The notes beneath the pieces were generated by a model, which saw only the letters and a program-made list of their open reading frames with translations, was not told the DNA's origin and did no database searches. The position numbers were made by a program, and so were the translations under genes. DNA of 64,000 nt from positions 1 to 64,000 of the forward strand of contig CAJNYU010003827.1 of assembly GCA_905331475.1 (NCBI GenBank), given 5' to 3'. Positions within the stretch are counted from its first letter, which is position 1, and the number at the start of each line of letters is the position of its first letter. Shown in pieces: positions 48,319-61,500 of this stretch. Source of the DNA: Rotaria socialis. Lineage: Eukaryota > Rotifera > Eurotatoria > Philodinida > Philodinidae.

Positions 48319-51300
48319 ATGTCCGGAGAAACACCGCCTGGCACTGCTAATAACAATAATATCGTTGATCTTTTATCAACATTAAATCCAACAGCTGCAG
48401 CTGCATCATCATCAACAACAAACACAACATCATTGACACCATCAACTAGTACAATTCGCAATGATGATATCAATGTTGATTCATCAGATTTCGTTCCAGT
48501 TAATCGTTTGCTTTCTCAACGACAAGCTATAAACAATGCAAAACAACGTATATTTCGAAATTCATTTTCTTTTTATTATCGTTATTTATTTCTTTTTTTC
48601 TATTTATTTAGTTGAGTCATTACGAGAACAACAACAGCAACAACAGTTACAAAATATGGAGATTGATGATCAACAAGCATTTGAAGTATCATTTACTAAA
48701 CACAGGTACTTACAGGATAAAACAAGATAGATAGCAACACTAATATTTATATTTATTTTATATTTTTAAGTAATGCGTTTCATACATTATTTGAATTTTA
48801 TCAAGATCAAATTTTATGTGATGTTGAAATAGTTTGTGATGATCAAACATTTTTATGCCATAAAGTTGTCCTTGCTGCAACAATTCCATATTTTCGTTCC
48901 ATGTTTACACTAGGAATGCTTGAAGCTGATAAACGTCGTATTGAAATTCAGGATATCAATCGTAATTCATTAAAAACGATTATTGAATTTGCATATACGG
49001 CTAAAGCAATAATAACAATTGATAATGTACAGCATTTATTATTTGCATCAACAGTTTTACAAACAGAAGATTTAGCTGAAGCATGTTCAAGTTTTTTACG
49101 ACAACATTTATCATTATCGAATTGTACAGAAATTCGTCAATATGCTGAATTACTTAATCGAAAATCATTAATTGATTTAGCTGATGAATATATTCGTGAT
49201 CATTTTTTAGAAATAATTCAACTTGATGATTTTTATAAAATTTCCTATAAACATCTTAAAGTATATTTAGAAACATTTGTTTTCTTTGTAAATACGTTTC
49301 TTTCTTTTGTTAAGGAACTTATTGCATCACCAGATTTAGGTATTTTGGACGAAAAAGATGTTTATGATGCTGTTATTAGATGGGTTAAACATGATTCAAG
49401 AGAGCGAGCAGTTCATCTTGCTGGTATGGAAAAGAGAATATTTGAAAAAATAATGAAAACTTGAAAAAAATATCGTTTGTTTTAAGATTTATTACATGAA
49501 GTTAAATTGCCATTAATTAATACTGAATATTTATTAACTGTGATTGCACAAGAAGAATTAATTAAAACTAGTTTAACATGTAGAGATTTACTTGATGAAG
49601 CCAAAGTTTATATTTTTAAAAAAGCTAATCTTCTAACAACGAAATCTCCGATGGGACCAAAAATCATTCCAAGAAAAACAGCTGCAGGTAAATATTTAAT
49701 ATAAAGAAATTTATGCAGGAAAAATGTTGTTTTTTAAATCTAATAGGTGTTTTATTATGTGTGGGTGGTCGTGGTGCTACAGGTGATCCATTTAAATCGG
49801 TATTGATTTAAATTAAAAATAATATATAAACTTTATAATATCGATTTGTAGGTGGAATGTTATGATTTAAGACATGATCGGTGGTTTTATATAGCGGAAA
49901 TGACAACACGAAGACGTCATGTTGGTGTGTGTGCTGTAAACGGTCGCGTTTATGCCATTGGTGGACATGATGGAAATGTTCATTTAAATAGTGCTGAAGT
50001 ATTTGATCCACAAACAAATCGATGGGAACCTCTTGCTCCAATGAATACATGGCGGTAATATATATATATATATATATATATTTTTTTTAATTTGTTTGTT
50101 ATTGTTTTGTTTTATTTAGTCGTGGTATTGCTGTTGGTTGTCTTGGTGGTCCATTATATGCTGTTGGCGGACTTGATGACTCGACATGTTTTGATACTGT
50201 TGAACGATATGATATTGAACATAATACATGGAGTACAGTAGCATCTATGTCCACAGCACGTGGTGGTGTAGCAGTAGCGGCACTTAAAGTAGAAAACAAT
50301 TGAATTCATTAGTTTGACATATGAAAATTATTTTCTAGGGCTATCTATATGCTTGTGGGGGTAATGACGGTAGTTCATCACTGAATTCATGTGAGCGATA
50401 TTGTCCATCGTATGACAAATGGACACCGATTGCTCCAATGAATAAACGAAGAGCAGGTGCATCTGTAACTGTACTCAATAATAGACTGTTTATACTTGGT
50501 AAGAACAAAATGAAAATATTTCACTGAACATAGTTTATAAATGCGAGTTCTCAAGGATGATAGTTATTGTTAATGTTTGAGATGGAATCGAGTTTGAAAT
50601 AAAATGTGATACTAGACTAATTAGGTATCATCTATGAATAGTGATACTTGATATGTTTAGCTTTTAATAAAGCTTAGTGAAATACTAAATACATCCGATA
50701 GCAGATACAGGAAAGATTCTTAATGACTGATCTGAATCCGGTATCACTTGTTTTGTCTTCGTTTCCTATAGATTTGCAAGTCGTATCGTATTTTATTTTC
50801 TTAGGCGTAATTAAAAGCGATGCTGAAGAAACCTGTTATCAAATCAATATAATAAAACAGTTCTCTCGTGATTAGCAATAGTAGCTTCATCATTATTCGA
50901 TATTGTAATTTCACAGAGATTGTCCTAGGAACTTGTCTTTGTTTATTCTATTGGTTAATTTTAATTTCAGGTGGTTTTGATGACAATTCACCGCTTGATT
51001 CTGTTGAATGTTTTGATCCTGATACAAATCTTTGGACTATGGTGCCGAATATGACATCATGCCGTGGTGGTGTTGGTTCGGCTACTTTGGGTAAATGAAT
51101 TTATTTACTATTATTTTTGATCATATTGATCTTTTTCTTATCGATATATATCAGGTGGTCGTATCTATTCTGTTGGCGGCCATGATGGTTCAACATATTT
51201 AAAAACAGTTGAAGCTTATGATACTGAAAATCAACAGTTAGTTTATTATACATTTTTCTTGAATTTTATTTTTGTTAATATTTTTCTCATTCGCTTAGGT

Positions 51301-51419
51301 GGACAGCAGTAGCCAGTATCAATATCTGTCGAGCAGGTGCCGGTGTATCCCAATGTGACATCAGTATTTCACAGTTGTGTGAAGTAAAAAATCCAACAAA
51401 TCCATCTAGCTGTGTATAG
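48319..51419 (+). CDS. BTB-BACK-Kelch protein KLHL8, 12 exons, 676 aa
   Basis: Exons 48319-48547, 48612-48705, 48771-49260, 49315-49423, 49487-49687, 49747-49799, 49852-50054, 50120-50288, 50339-50498, 50971-51090, 51155-51236, 51299-51419. After a Ser/Thr/Gln-rich N-terminus of about 100 residues comes a BTB domain ([40 protein letters not shown]). A BACK domain follows ([33 protein letters not shown]), then six kelch blades. KLHL8-type phrases include [40 protein letters not shown], and [24 protein letters not shown]8 is the substrate adaptor of a Cullin-3 ubiquitin ligase; in C. elegans the orthologue KEL-8 promotes turnover of rapsyn. The 472-nt intron 9 is unusually long, and intron 7 opens with a (TA)n run at 50058-50081. 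AATAAA is at 51633-51638. Confidence 0.95.
50058..50081. repeat. (TA)n microsatellite at a KLHL8 splice donor
   Basis: Twelve TA units starting three bases inside intron 7, directly after the GTAA donor. Confidence 0.85.
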
Positions 51420-51904
51420 AAAAACATCTACGCAAATAGAAATCTCTTGTTTATTAATTTCACAGTGTATGTTTGATTTTTTCTTCTTTTTCTTTTTGTA
51501 TATACAAAGCCTTACCTCTTTATTTCTTTGATCATAATTTCGTTTGTCTTTGTATATATTTTTTTCTATGTGTGAATGTAAAAGAACGAAAAACAAACAC
51601 AATATCGGCCATATTATATTCGCAATGTATAAAATAAACAAGGGAAAACGACAACTAATGAGATAGATTATCCCGTCTTTTTTTTCATTGTATACTTCTT
51701 TTTTCTTTAAGATCTTTAGTTAACATCTATTTTGTTTAAACATGCAAGCTAACATTGCATTTTTTTTCTTATGATAATTTGTAAAGTTATTAAAATGTCG
51801 AATACTTAGCGTTTTTGTTTTAATTAAAGATGATCTTTCGACACATTTTTTCATGAACTAAAATTTTTACTAATGTAGATAATGATTTAGCATACAAAAT
51901 CGAA

Positions 51905-51928
51905 CATATATATATATATATATATATT
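51905..51928. repeat. (TA)n microsatellite
   Basis: About eleven TA units in the region 3' of KLHL8. Confidence 0.8.
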
Positions 51929-52168
51929 CCATTTATGAATAGTTCATATGAGGTATACATTGGACATGGAATATTTTATTTATTATGAACTCGATTGTAA
52001 AATTAAACAAATTTTTAACTGTTGGTTAACAATACCAACTTATTTGATGTGATTTGGAATAGATAAACAGCGACGTATAAAGATCGATTAGATTTGATCT
52101 ATTTAAGTAAGTTTCTAGACAATCTTCGTTATAAATTAAGTAGTGTGAATAGGTAAAATAGAAGCAAT

Positions 52169-52280
52169 AAGTATGGGTAGAGGTGTAAGCGGACGCCTCG
52201 GTCAGCGGCGACAGCTCGAAAATTAAAAAGTTTTTCGTCCATCGGCGGCGGCCGCTCGGCTTACACCTCTAAGTATGGGT
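52169..52280. mobile_element. 92-bp MITE-like element with 10-bp target site duplication
   Basis: The core 52179-52270 begins AGAGGTGTAAGC and ends GCTTACACCTCT, a perfect 12-bp terminal inverted repeat. The pairing continues imperfectly inward through GC-rich sequence (GCGGACGCC... against ...GGCCGCTCGGC). Exactly adjacent on both sides is the same decamer AAGTATGGGT (52169-52178 and 52271-52280), a clear target site duplication. The element is much more GC-rich than its surroundings and has no coding capacity, so it was moved in trans. A 9-11-bp duplication is typical of Mutator-like elements, but the family cannot be fixed from 92 bp. Confidence 0.85.
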
Positions 52281-52748
52281 ATATTTAGTTTACTATTTGT
52301 TTGAATAACATAGGAGTATAATAACAGAATAGATATGATAGTCTGTCCCAGACGATTAAATTTATAAAAAAAATCCGATTTTGTTGTAACTGCTTTGTTA
52401 AAAATAAATGTATTGAATTTCGTGCGCCCTTATAAGTATTATGTTAGACAATGTAAATAAAACAGTTTCTGGTATAAATAATTTCAATAGTGCTAAAGCA
52501 GTTCTCACTTTAAAAGTTTATGATTATCGCTCAATCTGTCATTTAAATAAATGTAGTCATTTTCAAATGTTTGAGAAAGTTTTGAAGAAAACATTAACAA
52601 ATTCTTTTAAATCTTCTCAGGTCAGTGTTACAGTAGGAAGAGAGCTTCAACTATATACATAAGAATGCGACAATTAAGATACCCAGGGCGAACAATCGGA
52701 CAAGATTCTGCGCATGGTCATATGTGATCTTGTACGATTCATACCAAA

Positions 52749-52915
52749 TCGTACAAAAAATCGTAGTCTCTGAAATCTTACATCAATTCTTATTGTAAGA
52801 TTCTTGACAAATCTTACTGTAAGGTTATAGAAAATTTTATGCGACGGTAGTATCTGGCAGGAATCTTACAGTAAGAATTGATGTAAGATTTCAGAGACTA
52901 CGATTTTTTGTACGA
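52749..52915. repeat. Long near-perfect inverted repeat (foldback element)
   Basis: Arms 52749-52803 and 52861-52915 are each 55 bp and complementary with a single mismatch, separated by a 57-nt loop. The similarity continues outward with small gaps: CTTGTACGA near 52729 pairs with TCGTACAAG near 52926. The loop contains another copy of the ATCTTACTGTAAG motif found in the arms. The transcript of either strand would form a stable 55-bp stem. It is probably a foldback-type MITE. A clean target duplication was not found. Confidence 0.85.
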
Positions 52916-53825
52916 TGTCATATGATCGTACAAGACTTACTGTCAGATTTTCTGACCTGGAATAGGTTTGAACAATAGAAGTTTTGCTTTCTTTTATAAC
53001 CTTACAAATATAAAATAAAAAGTAATCTTTATTGAATTTTTCTAGATCATACTCAAAATGTAATCAACAATGAGACGTGAGAGAAAATCTCTCTGAATTT
53101 TTTTCGCCGATTGTCACAACTCTTTTTTACATAACAATACTTCTGCTACATTGTATTCTTTTGTAGACCTTAAAATAATTTTAGTTTCTATTGAGCCATG
53201 GCAGAGATATTGAGTTTTTTTTTAATTTCATTTATTTACTAAAGACACACTTCTTACACAACTTCATAGTCTTAAGTAAAACCATATTACTTCAACTCTT
53301 TTTGAAACAACATTCATTTCAAGGTTTCATATGCGTGGTGAATCACCAACGCCATGAGACTTAACATGTTCGAAAAAATAAATCTTTCCGAAACAGATGC
53401 TTTTTAAAGCGTAACACATATGTATGACAAGAATATTTTCAAAGACTCATAGCAAAGGTTTTAAACATTGAAAACCTTTCATATGTGCCACCGGATATGA
53501 AATCATGTGACATAGGTAATTTCAAAATAAAGTAAAGTAAAACAAAACAGAACTTTTCCGAAGGCACAGTGGAATTCTTTAGAGAATCTGTAATGAAAAT
53601 CTACAGAAACATATTCAATAGCTTTCTATCATCTTCATTATTCTATTATGTAGTAATTTTAATTCATGAATTTTTCTAAATTACAAAGAAACATCTAAGC
53701 AGATAACCTCAATGGAAATATAATTGCAAAAGAAATTCATATATCAAATCATGCATTATTCATATGGAAAAGATTTTGCATAACTATTCTATTCTCATTT
53801 TTAGATTGAAATAAAAATCATAATA

Positions 53826-54977
53826 ATGACTACTCTATTTGGTCTTTCAAATAACACAACAGCAACCAACACATTAGGATCAAATCAAAAAGATTTGGAA
53901 GTAGTGCAACCACCAGATGATGCAATATCATGTATGAAATTTTCTCCAATAGCACTTCCACAAACATATTTGATTGCAAGTTCATGGGCAAATGATATAC
54001 GCTGCTGGGAAATACAATCCAATGGACAAACAGTAGCGAAAGCAATACAAAAACATGATGCACCCATATTAAGTTGTTGTTGGTCCGACGATGGTTCAAA
54101 AGTATTTACAGCCAGTTGTGATAAAACAGCTAAAATGTGGGATTTACAAGCAAATACATTTGTTCAAATAGCTGCACACGATCAACCTATTAGAACTATT
54201 CATTATATTCAACGACCATCCTATACATGTGTGATGACTGGAAGTTGGGATCGAACTGGTAGAAATTTGTCTTTCTTTTTGAGAATAAGCATTTGAAATA
54301 TTTGTTTTCTTTATTTTATTTCAGTTAAATTTTGGGATACACGTCAAGCAACGCCATTAAAACAATTAACACTCAATGAACGCGTTTATGCTGCTGATGT
54401 CTGTGGCCCAATGGCTGTTATAACAACAGCTGATCGAGCAATACAAGTTTATTCACTTGATCAAGGTCCAACTGAATACAAAAAGATCGAATCATTACTA
54501 AAATATCAACATCGCTGTGTATCAATTTTCACAGATAAATCAAAAAATCCAAATGGATTTGCTGTTGGTTCAATAGAAGGTCGTGTTGCTATAATGTATG
54601 TTGATACAACAAATCCAAGTGTGGACAATTTTACATTTAAATGTCATCGTTCAACTCCTCAACCGCCAACGAATACCCAAGATATATTTGCTGTTAATGA
54701 TATTGCTTTTCATCCTGTGCATGGTACATTATCTACAGTTGGTAGTGATGGTCGATATAGTTTCTGGGATAAAGATGATCGAACAAAATTAAAAACAAGT
54801 GATGTTATCAATGATCAAGCAATAACATGTTGCACGTTTGATAGTCGTGGACAATTATTTGCCTATGCAAGTTCATACGATTGGCACAAAGGTCATGAAG
54901 GCAATGTACAAACAAAAAAGAATGCAATCTACTTTCGGCAATGTTTTGAAGAAATGAAGCCCAAACAGAAGAAATAA
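53826..54977 (+). CDS. RAE1 mRNA export factor (WD40), 2 exons, 361 aa
   Basis: Exons 53826-54258 and 54325-54977. RAE1/Gle2 is a seven-bladed WD40 propeller that binds NUP98 at the nuclear pore, acting in mRNA export and in the spindle checkpoint. Family phrases are [71 protein letters not shown] joined across the intron to VKFWDTR, then [29 protein letters not shown], and the C-terminal [15 protein letters not shown]. The length equals typical RAE1 (about 360 aa). A splice-acceptor-like TTTTTAG ends at 53804, 21 nt before the ATG. Confidence 0.96.
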
Positions 54978-55593
54978 GAACTGATCGTTACTATTTTTGA
55001 ACTTTATGTGAAAGATTTGCCAGTCTTTTTTTGCTATGATATTTGCTAATCGTATTGTATATAGACAAGAACGTAGGAAAATAAGACAACAAGAGAAAAA
55101 TATTGATATCATTGTTTTTTTGTACCTCATAAAAGAAACAACGAAGAATGACTCGACATTAGTTGAGTTGAATTTATATAAAAAACAAATACGATACATG
55201 TTCTTATCTGTCATTAACAAATATTGAAATTGTCTGTAAAGACTAGTATTTTTCTCTATTGCATGATACTTTCATTAGAAAACCTTATCTAGAGTAAATA
55301 TGCATAAACCGTATACGTTTATGTCCCATAAAAAATGAGTCCTTTTTCGCTTCATAAATTATTCAATATAGATCAAGTCATCTTGTTTTTCTCATGGCAC
55401 CGAAAATTCACGATATTAACTGTCAAAAAGCAGTAAAGAGTAAGTAGAATTTAAATTCTAAAAGTTCGAATGAGAATGTTAACGTACGTCTTTATATTTT
55501 TGCTTTGTCGTCAGTGATAACTTATCTTATTGTGATGTAAGAATACATACACACATACACATCTTCTGTCAGCTTTTTCTCTGATAAAACACA
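54978..55593. other. Intergenic between RAE1 and the ABCA3-like gene
   Basis: AT-rich, with no coding signal. A CTTCTGTCAG tract ends at 55572, about 21 nt before the ABCA3-like ATG. Confidence 0.5.
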
Positions 55594-58500
55594 ATGACTG
55601 AGTTTGCTCTTCGTTCCCGTGTGCATCATAATTCTGGTCTACCTTCTCAACCACTACCTACATCATCAAAACGTTGAGTGATTTCATTAATTATTCTATA
55701 TTGAATCTTTAATGAATCTATATATTTTTATTTATTTCTAGATATGGCGAATGGCAATGAAAATAAAGGATTTCGACGTTTCGGTCGTCATTATTTACTT
55801 CTCATATGGAAGAATCTTATTCTTGCAAGACGCTCGCCAATACGGACAGCTCTTGAAATAGCATTACCAGTATTTTTCGGATTTCTCCTACTTGCTATAC
55901 GACATGTTGTTAATTCAGAAACACATAGAAATGTTACAAGTTACGAAACGTTTTCTGTTGATCAATTACCACCATTTCCAGACTCGTTTATCTCACTCAT
56001 TGCTTATACACCACAAACAAATTTTACTGACGCAGTCATGAAAAGAGCAGCTACTAGTCTTGGCTTATTTTGTAAGCTATTTAAAACTACATAATATATA
56101 ATATATTCTAGTTGAAATTGCTTTTTTTTCAGCGGAAGGCTATGGAAATGAAAGTGCGCTTGTTGCAGAAGTTAATTCAAAAATGCCCGATTCACCCTTT
56201 CTTGGTGGTATAGTATTTACAAATTTATCTTTGGGATCAAATATAACATATAAAATTCGACTTGCGGCTAAATTAAGAAATGCTGGACGAGCGTATATTT
56301 GATAAATTTCTTACGGATCAATCCACGTATTATTTTGACTTTTTATTTTAGAAATATGTTTAATGGTGAAAATAGTTGGCGAACAAATTTACTCTATCCT
56401 ATATTTCCAATTGTTGGACCACGAAATTCTCGTAATAATACAGGAGGAACACCTGGTCAGTTGAAAACAAAAACTTGAATGCTAGTTTTTTAAATATCTT
56501 GATTTCACTTTATTTTATTTAGGTTACTATCAAGAGGGTAAGTCAATTAATAATCATTCTTTCGCTAAGTGATTATTGTTTTTTGTTTGTCATGATAGGT
56601 TTTCTTTCATTACAACGAGCTATTGACATGGAAATTATTAATGAATTGAATTCAACATTTAATGCATCGATGATTAATATAGGCCTTCAACGTTATCCAT
56701 TTCCACCTTATAAAGAAGATAACTTTGTACTTGTCATTCAAGTTTGGTTTCCGTTTCTTCTTGTTATGTCGTATATATTTGCGGCTATTAATACAGTTAA
56801 AAATATTGTTTATGAAAAAGAAAATGGCTTAAAGGTTTGTAGATATACGTATATGTATATTAAAACTAAAATAAATACATATTTTTCTATCAAAATTTTT
56901 AGATTGCTATGACTATAATGGGTCTCAATAGTTGGATTCATTGGCTATCATGGTTTACTCGATCACTTGCATTTTTAACCATAGCTGATATACTTATCGC
57001 TGTATGTTATATTGTTAAAGTTCCGTTAAAATCTGGTGGTTCAAGTTCAGTGATTGGAGAATCGGATATAACTTTAGTTTTCTTTTTTCTATTTTCCTAT
57101 TCAATTACATCAATATGTTTTATGTTTTTAATCAGTACGCTGTTCGATAAAGGTAAGGAAACACGTTGAATCGTACTTTTTCTTAAAAATACAAATATCT
57201 TTCTGATATTTTTATTTTCTTGCTAGCAAACAGTTCTGCTGCTGGTACTGGTGGTCTATGGTTTCTTTCTTATTTACCATATGCATTCATTCAACCTCGC
57301 TATGAAACATTAACAAGAGCAGCTAAATTAGGCACCTGTCTATTGCATAATATTGGTTTAGCACTTGGAGCTCAACTCATCGGCATGTTTGAAGGAAAAG
57401 GTATTGCATTTCCTATGGAATAAATTTGAAAAAGAATTTTATTATTAATTTAGGCACCGGTCTTCAATGGTCAATGTTTAATGAAGCTGTATCAGTAGAT
57501 GATAATTTTACTATGGCCGATGTAATTATGATGTTGTATATTGATGCATTTATCTATCTCATTTTGGCTTTATACATTGAAAATATATGGCCTGGACAAT
57601 ATGGAATTCCGAAGTATAAACAAAAATGAAATAATAATTGATACATAAAATATTTCTAGGAATTTTCTTTATCCATTTCGATTGAGCTATTGGCGAGGAT
57701 ATACACAGGGACCCGTTGTTAATGCAAATAATACATTCGATGACCCGAATGAAAGAAATTCAGTGGATTCCACAGCTTTTGAAAACGAACCTACCGATAA
57801 AGAATTAGGCGTTCGACTTGTCAATGTTTCTAAGGTTAAAAAATTAACAAAAATCATCAATCTGAATGATTAATTAAATTGTATTTTCTTGTTTCTAGAC
57901 ATACTCATTTCTTTTGGGTAGCCGTCCGCCGGTTCATGCCGTAAGTAATCTCAGTATGAACATATACCGTGGTCAATTGACAGCACTACTTGGTCACAAT
58001 GGAGCTGGTAAAATTAATTGCTTGAATTTGAAGCAGTAAAATAGTTTTAACTAAAATTTGTTTTTCTTTTTTTTAGGAAAGAGTACAACTATCTCTATGA
58101 TTACTGGTAGATTAATTTCTTTTTTTAAAGAAGAGGGTTAACGAGAAATATATAAAATATTTTATCTAAAGGTTTAATACCACCAACAAGCGGTAAAATC
58201 ATTGTTAATGGTTTTGATATTGCAACATCAATGGATAGCGTTCGTAATATACTCGGTTTATGTCCGCAATATAATATTCTTTTTGATCATCTTACTGTAC
58301 GAGAACATCTCAGATTATTTGCAATTGTAAGTATATGAAATGGTGTAATCTTTGAATAGAAATGTTTTTTTGTTTTTTTCGTATTTTTCTAAACCTAGCT
58401 TAAAGGACATCCATCTCATGATGTTGATCGTGAAATCAATGAAATGGTTAATGTTTTACTTCTAAACGATAAATTAAATGTACTATCAAGCGCATTATCT

Positions 58501-61500
58501 GGTGGTAAGATATTAGACAAAGATGATTGATATTTCTATTTTTCTTTTATTGAATTGCGATTGATTGGATTTTTGTTGTTTTATTATCAGGAATGAAACG
58601 TAAATTGAGTGTTGGTATTGCATTAATTGCAAATTCGAAAGTAGTTATTTTGGATGAACCTACGAGCGGTAAGAACTTTGATGATTATTATTTTCAAAGT
58701 ATGTACTTTTTTAAAATCTACCAACAGGAATGGATCCAGCAGCTCGTCGATCAACTTGGGATATGCTTCAACGTTTTCGTTTGGATCGAACCATATTATT
58801 TACTACTCATTTTATGGATGAAGCTGATGTGTTGGGTGATCGAGTATGTAGAAATTTCATTCAAATAAAAGATTTAATCAATCTATTTTTAGATTGCAAT
58901 TATGGGTGATGGTCGTATTCGTTGTTTTGGTTCACCATTTTTCTTAAAAACGTCATACGGTATATAAAAAAAAAAGAAACATACATACTCTGATTGATAA
59001 TCAGAGAAAGCAATTGATTATTTCATATCTTTCAGTAGTATTTCTAAGATTCTATTGAGAGAGAAAAAAACATTTGTTGTCAGCCAATATGTATGAAGAA
59101 AAAGCACCGAACTAATCTATTTTTCGTCGAGAATTAGATGTTAGATTAACTGGCAGAAGCCTGGAACAACACAGATTGTTTAGTCCCTTTTAAAAAAATG
59201 CTTGCTACTATTATCAGATTTTATCATCTAAAGTAACTATTGATGAACAGCACGTTCAATAATTATTATTACAATCGATGCGTAATAGTTCTTTAAAAAT
59301 CACGATAGTTTATATCATCTGCTTAAGAAAGCATTTAGTCAGAACCATTACTCATCTTATGTGAAAACAGAAATGTTGTGATCGACGTTCAATCATTGGA
59401 TGTCTTCATCAATATTTTGACGCCACAAAAAAAATTCATTACAGCAGTGAAAATTCCAGAAAACAGAGCGGCTAACTCTTTTCCTTCAAAACTTTTCCTA
59501 TTAAACTAAAATCAAATTACAGTCAAAATAAATCTACATCATATCAATCAATTTATTTTTCCATTTGCAGATTTTCACTTTGACTGATCAAAAAAATTAA
59601 TTTGAACATTTTCTTTTCAGGCGTTGGCTATCATTTAGTATTGTCTAAAAGTGAAACTGCTGATACAAATCAAATCTTTCGAATGATACAAACATATGTA
59701 CAAGAAGCAAAATTAGAGTCAGCAATAAGTGCTGAATGCAAAATATTATTACCACATGCATCATCAGCTAAATTCCCTATTTTATTTGAAGAGTTAGAAA
59801 AAAATAAAGATGCATTAGAAATTTTCAGCATTGGATTATCCGAAACATCGATTGAAGAAGTATTCATGAAAATGTAAGAAAAATAAAATTTAAGGTTTTT
59901 TTATTTATTAATTTTTATTTCAATATTTGACTTAGTGTTGAAGAAGATGAACCCGATAAAATTAGAACAACAACGAATGGTCCTTTAAATAGCAATAATC
60001 TGGAAAATTATGAAGAAATTAATGATCATGCAGCTTTAAATGGATTAACTGTTAATTTTCAAAGTACAGCACATACGAAAACTAACTCTCCCAAGAGGAA
60101 CTTAAGTAAAACAGAAATTTCAGTATTGTCATATAGAAAAAAATGATCAATTATCGCTCTTCTCCTTCTCCTTCTTCTTATTATTGAATAGATTTAATTT
60201 ACAATTGTACAATTCAATACTATAATTTTCATTTTTCTAGGTATTTTTGATACAGCAATAGTAAAAAATACTGGTTTTGCTTTATCATTTCAACAATTCT
60301 ATGCTTTATTACTCAAGCGTATGCTGAATTCAAAACGAAATTATCTTGTAGCATTTGCTTGTGCTTTACCCATCGTATTTGTGATTATATCATTAGTTAT
60401 AGAACAACAAATACCGAAACCAGAAGATAGTCCACCATTACTCATGTCATTCAATCGGTATATAAAAACGAATGTACCTTATACATATGATCGAAACGAT
60501 ACGGCATCATTGGATTTTATTCGTTCCTATGAATATGCTCTTAAGCAATCAACTAAAATAGCAGCATTAATAGATTTAACAACAAATAACACTCGACCAT
60601 GTCAAGATGGAAAACCAACTGATCTTATATTATATTTATCTTGTATCGGTCAACGTAGTTTACTTGAATTATCGGATCAATATTTAATTGGAGCAAATGT
60701 TAAAGTAGATACATCTAGGGAATCATTAAATCTAACTGGGCTATTTAACAATCAACCATATCACATATCACCGTTAACTTTAAACTATTTAACAAATGCA
60801 TTATTGAAACAATACTCGTCAACATCAGAGATAAATAGAACAATCACAGTTATTAATCATCCGGTAAATAAAAATAAAATCTCCTGTTAGCACCATCTGT
60901 CTAATGCTTTAGTTGCTCAATTAGCAGGAGATTCTTTTCAGATCATGTTTTAGAACGTAATCAGTGAGAAATCTTAATTCTTTACTTTTAGTTTCCACGT
61001 TCATTAACAGAAACTGTAGTTGATTTTCAATCTCAGCAATTTTTTGGTTTTCGTATGGCGTCGAGTATTGTGTTTGGTTTTGGTTTTATGATGGCAGCAT
61101 TTTCTGTATTTTTAATTAAAGAAAGAGTTTCTAAAGCAAAACATTTACAATTTTTAAGTGGAGCTGGCGGACTTAATTTTTGGTTGACTACTTTTATTTG
61201 GGATTTCGTTTATTATATGATTGCTACAATCTTCATATTTATTTTTTGGACCATATTTTATCATACAGATGCACTTAAAGACGATTTAAAAGTTTTTCTA
61301 ACTGGTGATCGATTCGGATATACTATTCTATTGTATATTTTTTATGGTTTTTCACATATTCCTATGACGTATCTACTTTCATTTATTTTTCAAATTCCTG
61401 CTAGTGGTTTCGCTTGGTTGACAATTATCAATATAATAACAAGTAACGATTGAAATCTATCTGTTTTGCAAAAATGAAATTTTTATATTTTTTATCATAG

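Larger units (their letters stand above)
51420..53825. other. Intergenic with two foldback/MITE-like elements
   Basis: Downstream of the KLHL8 3' UTR are a (TA)n run at 51905-51928, a 92-bp GC-rich inverted-repeat element at 52179-52270, and a long hairpin at 52749-52915. No gene recognised; the 73-codon frame at 52441-52662 has no family features. A CATTTTTAG tract ends at 53804, 21 nt before the RAE1 ATG. Confidence 0.5.

Noticed and set aside
52441-52662. 73-codon open frame between the intergenic elements and KLHL8
   Set aside because: No recognisable family, no splice partners and lysine-rich AT-driven composition; likely chance.
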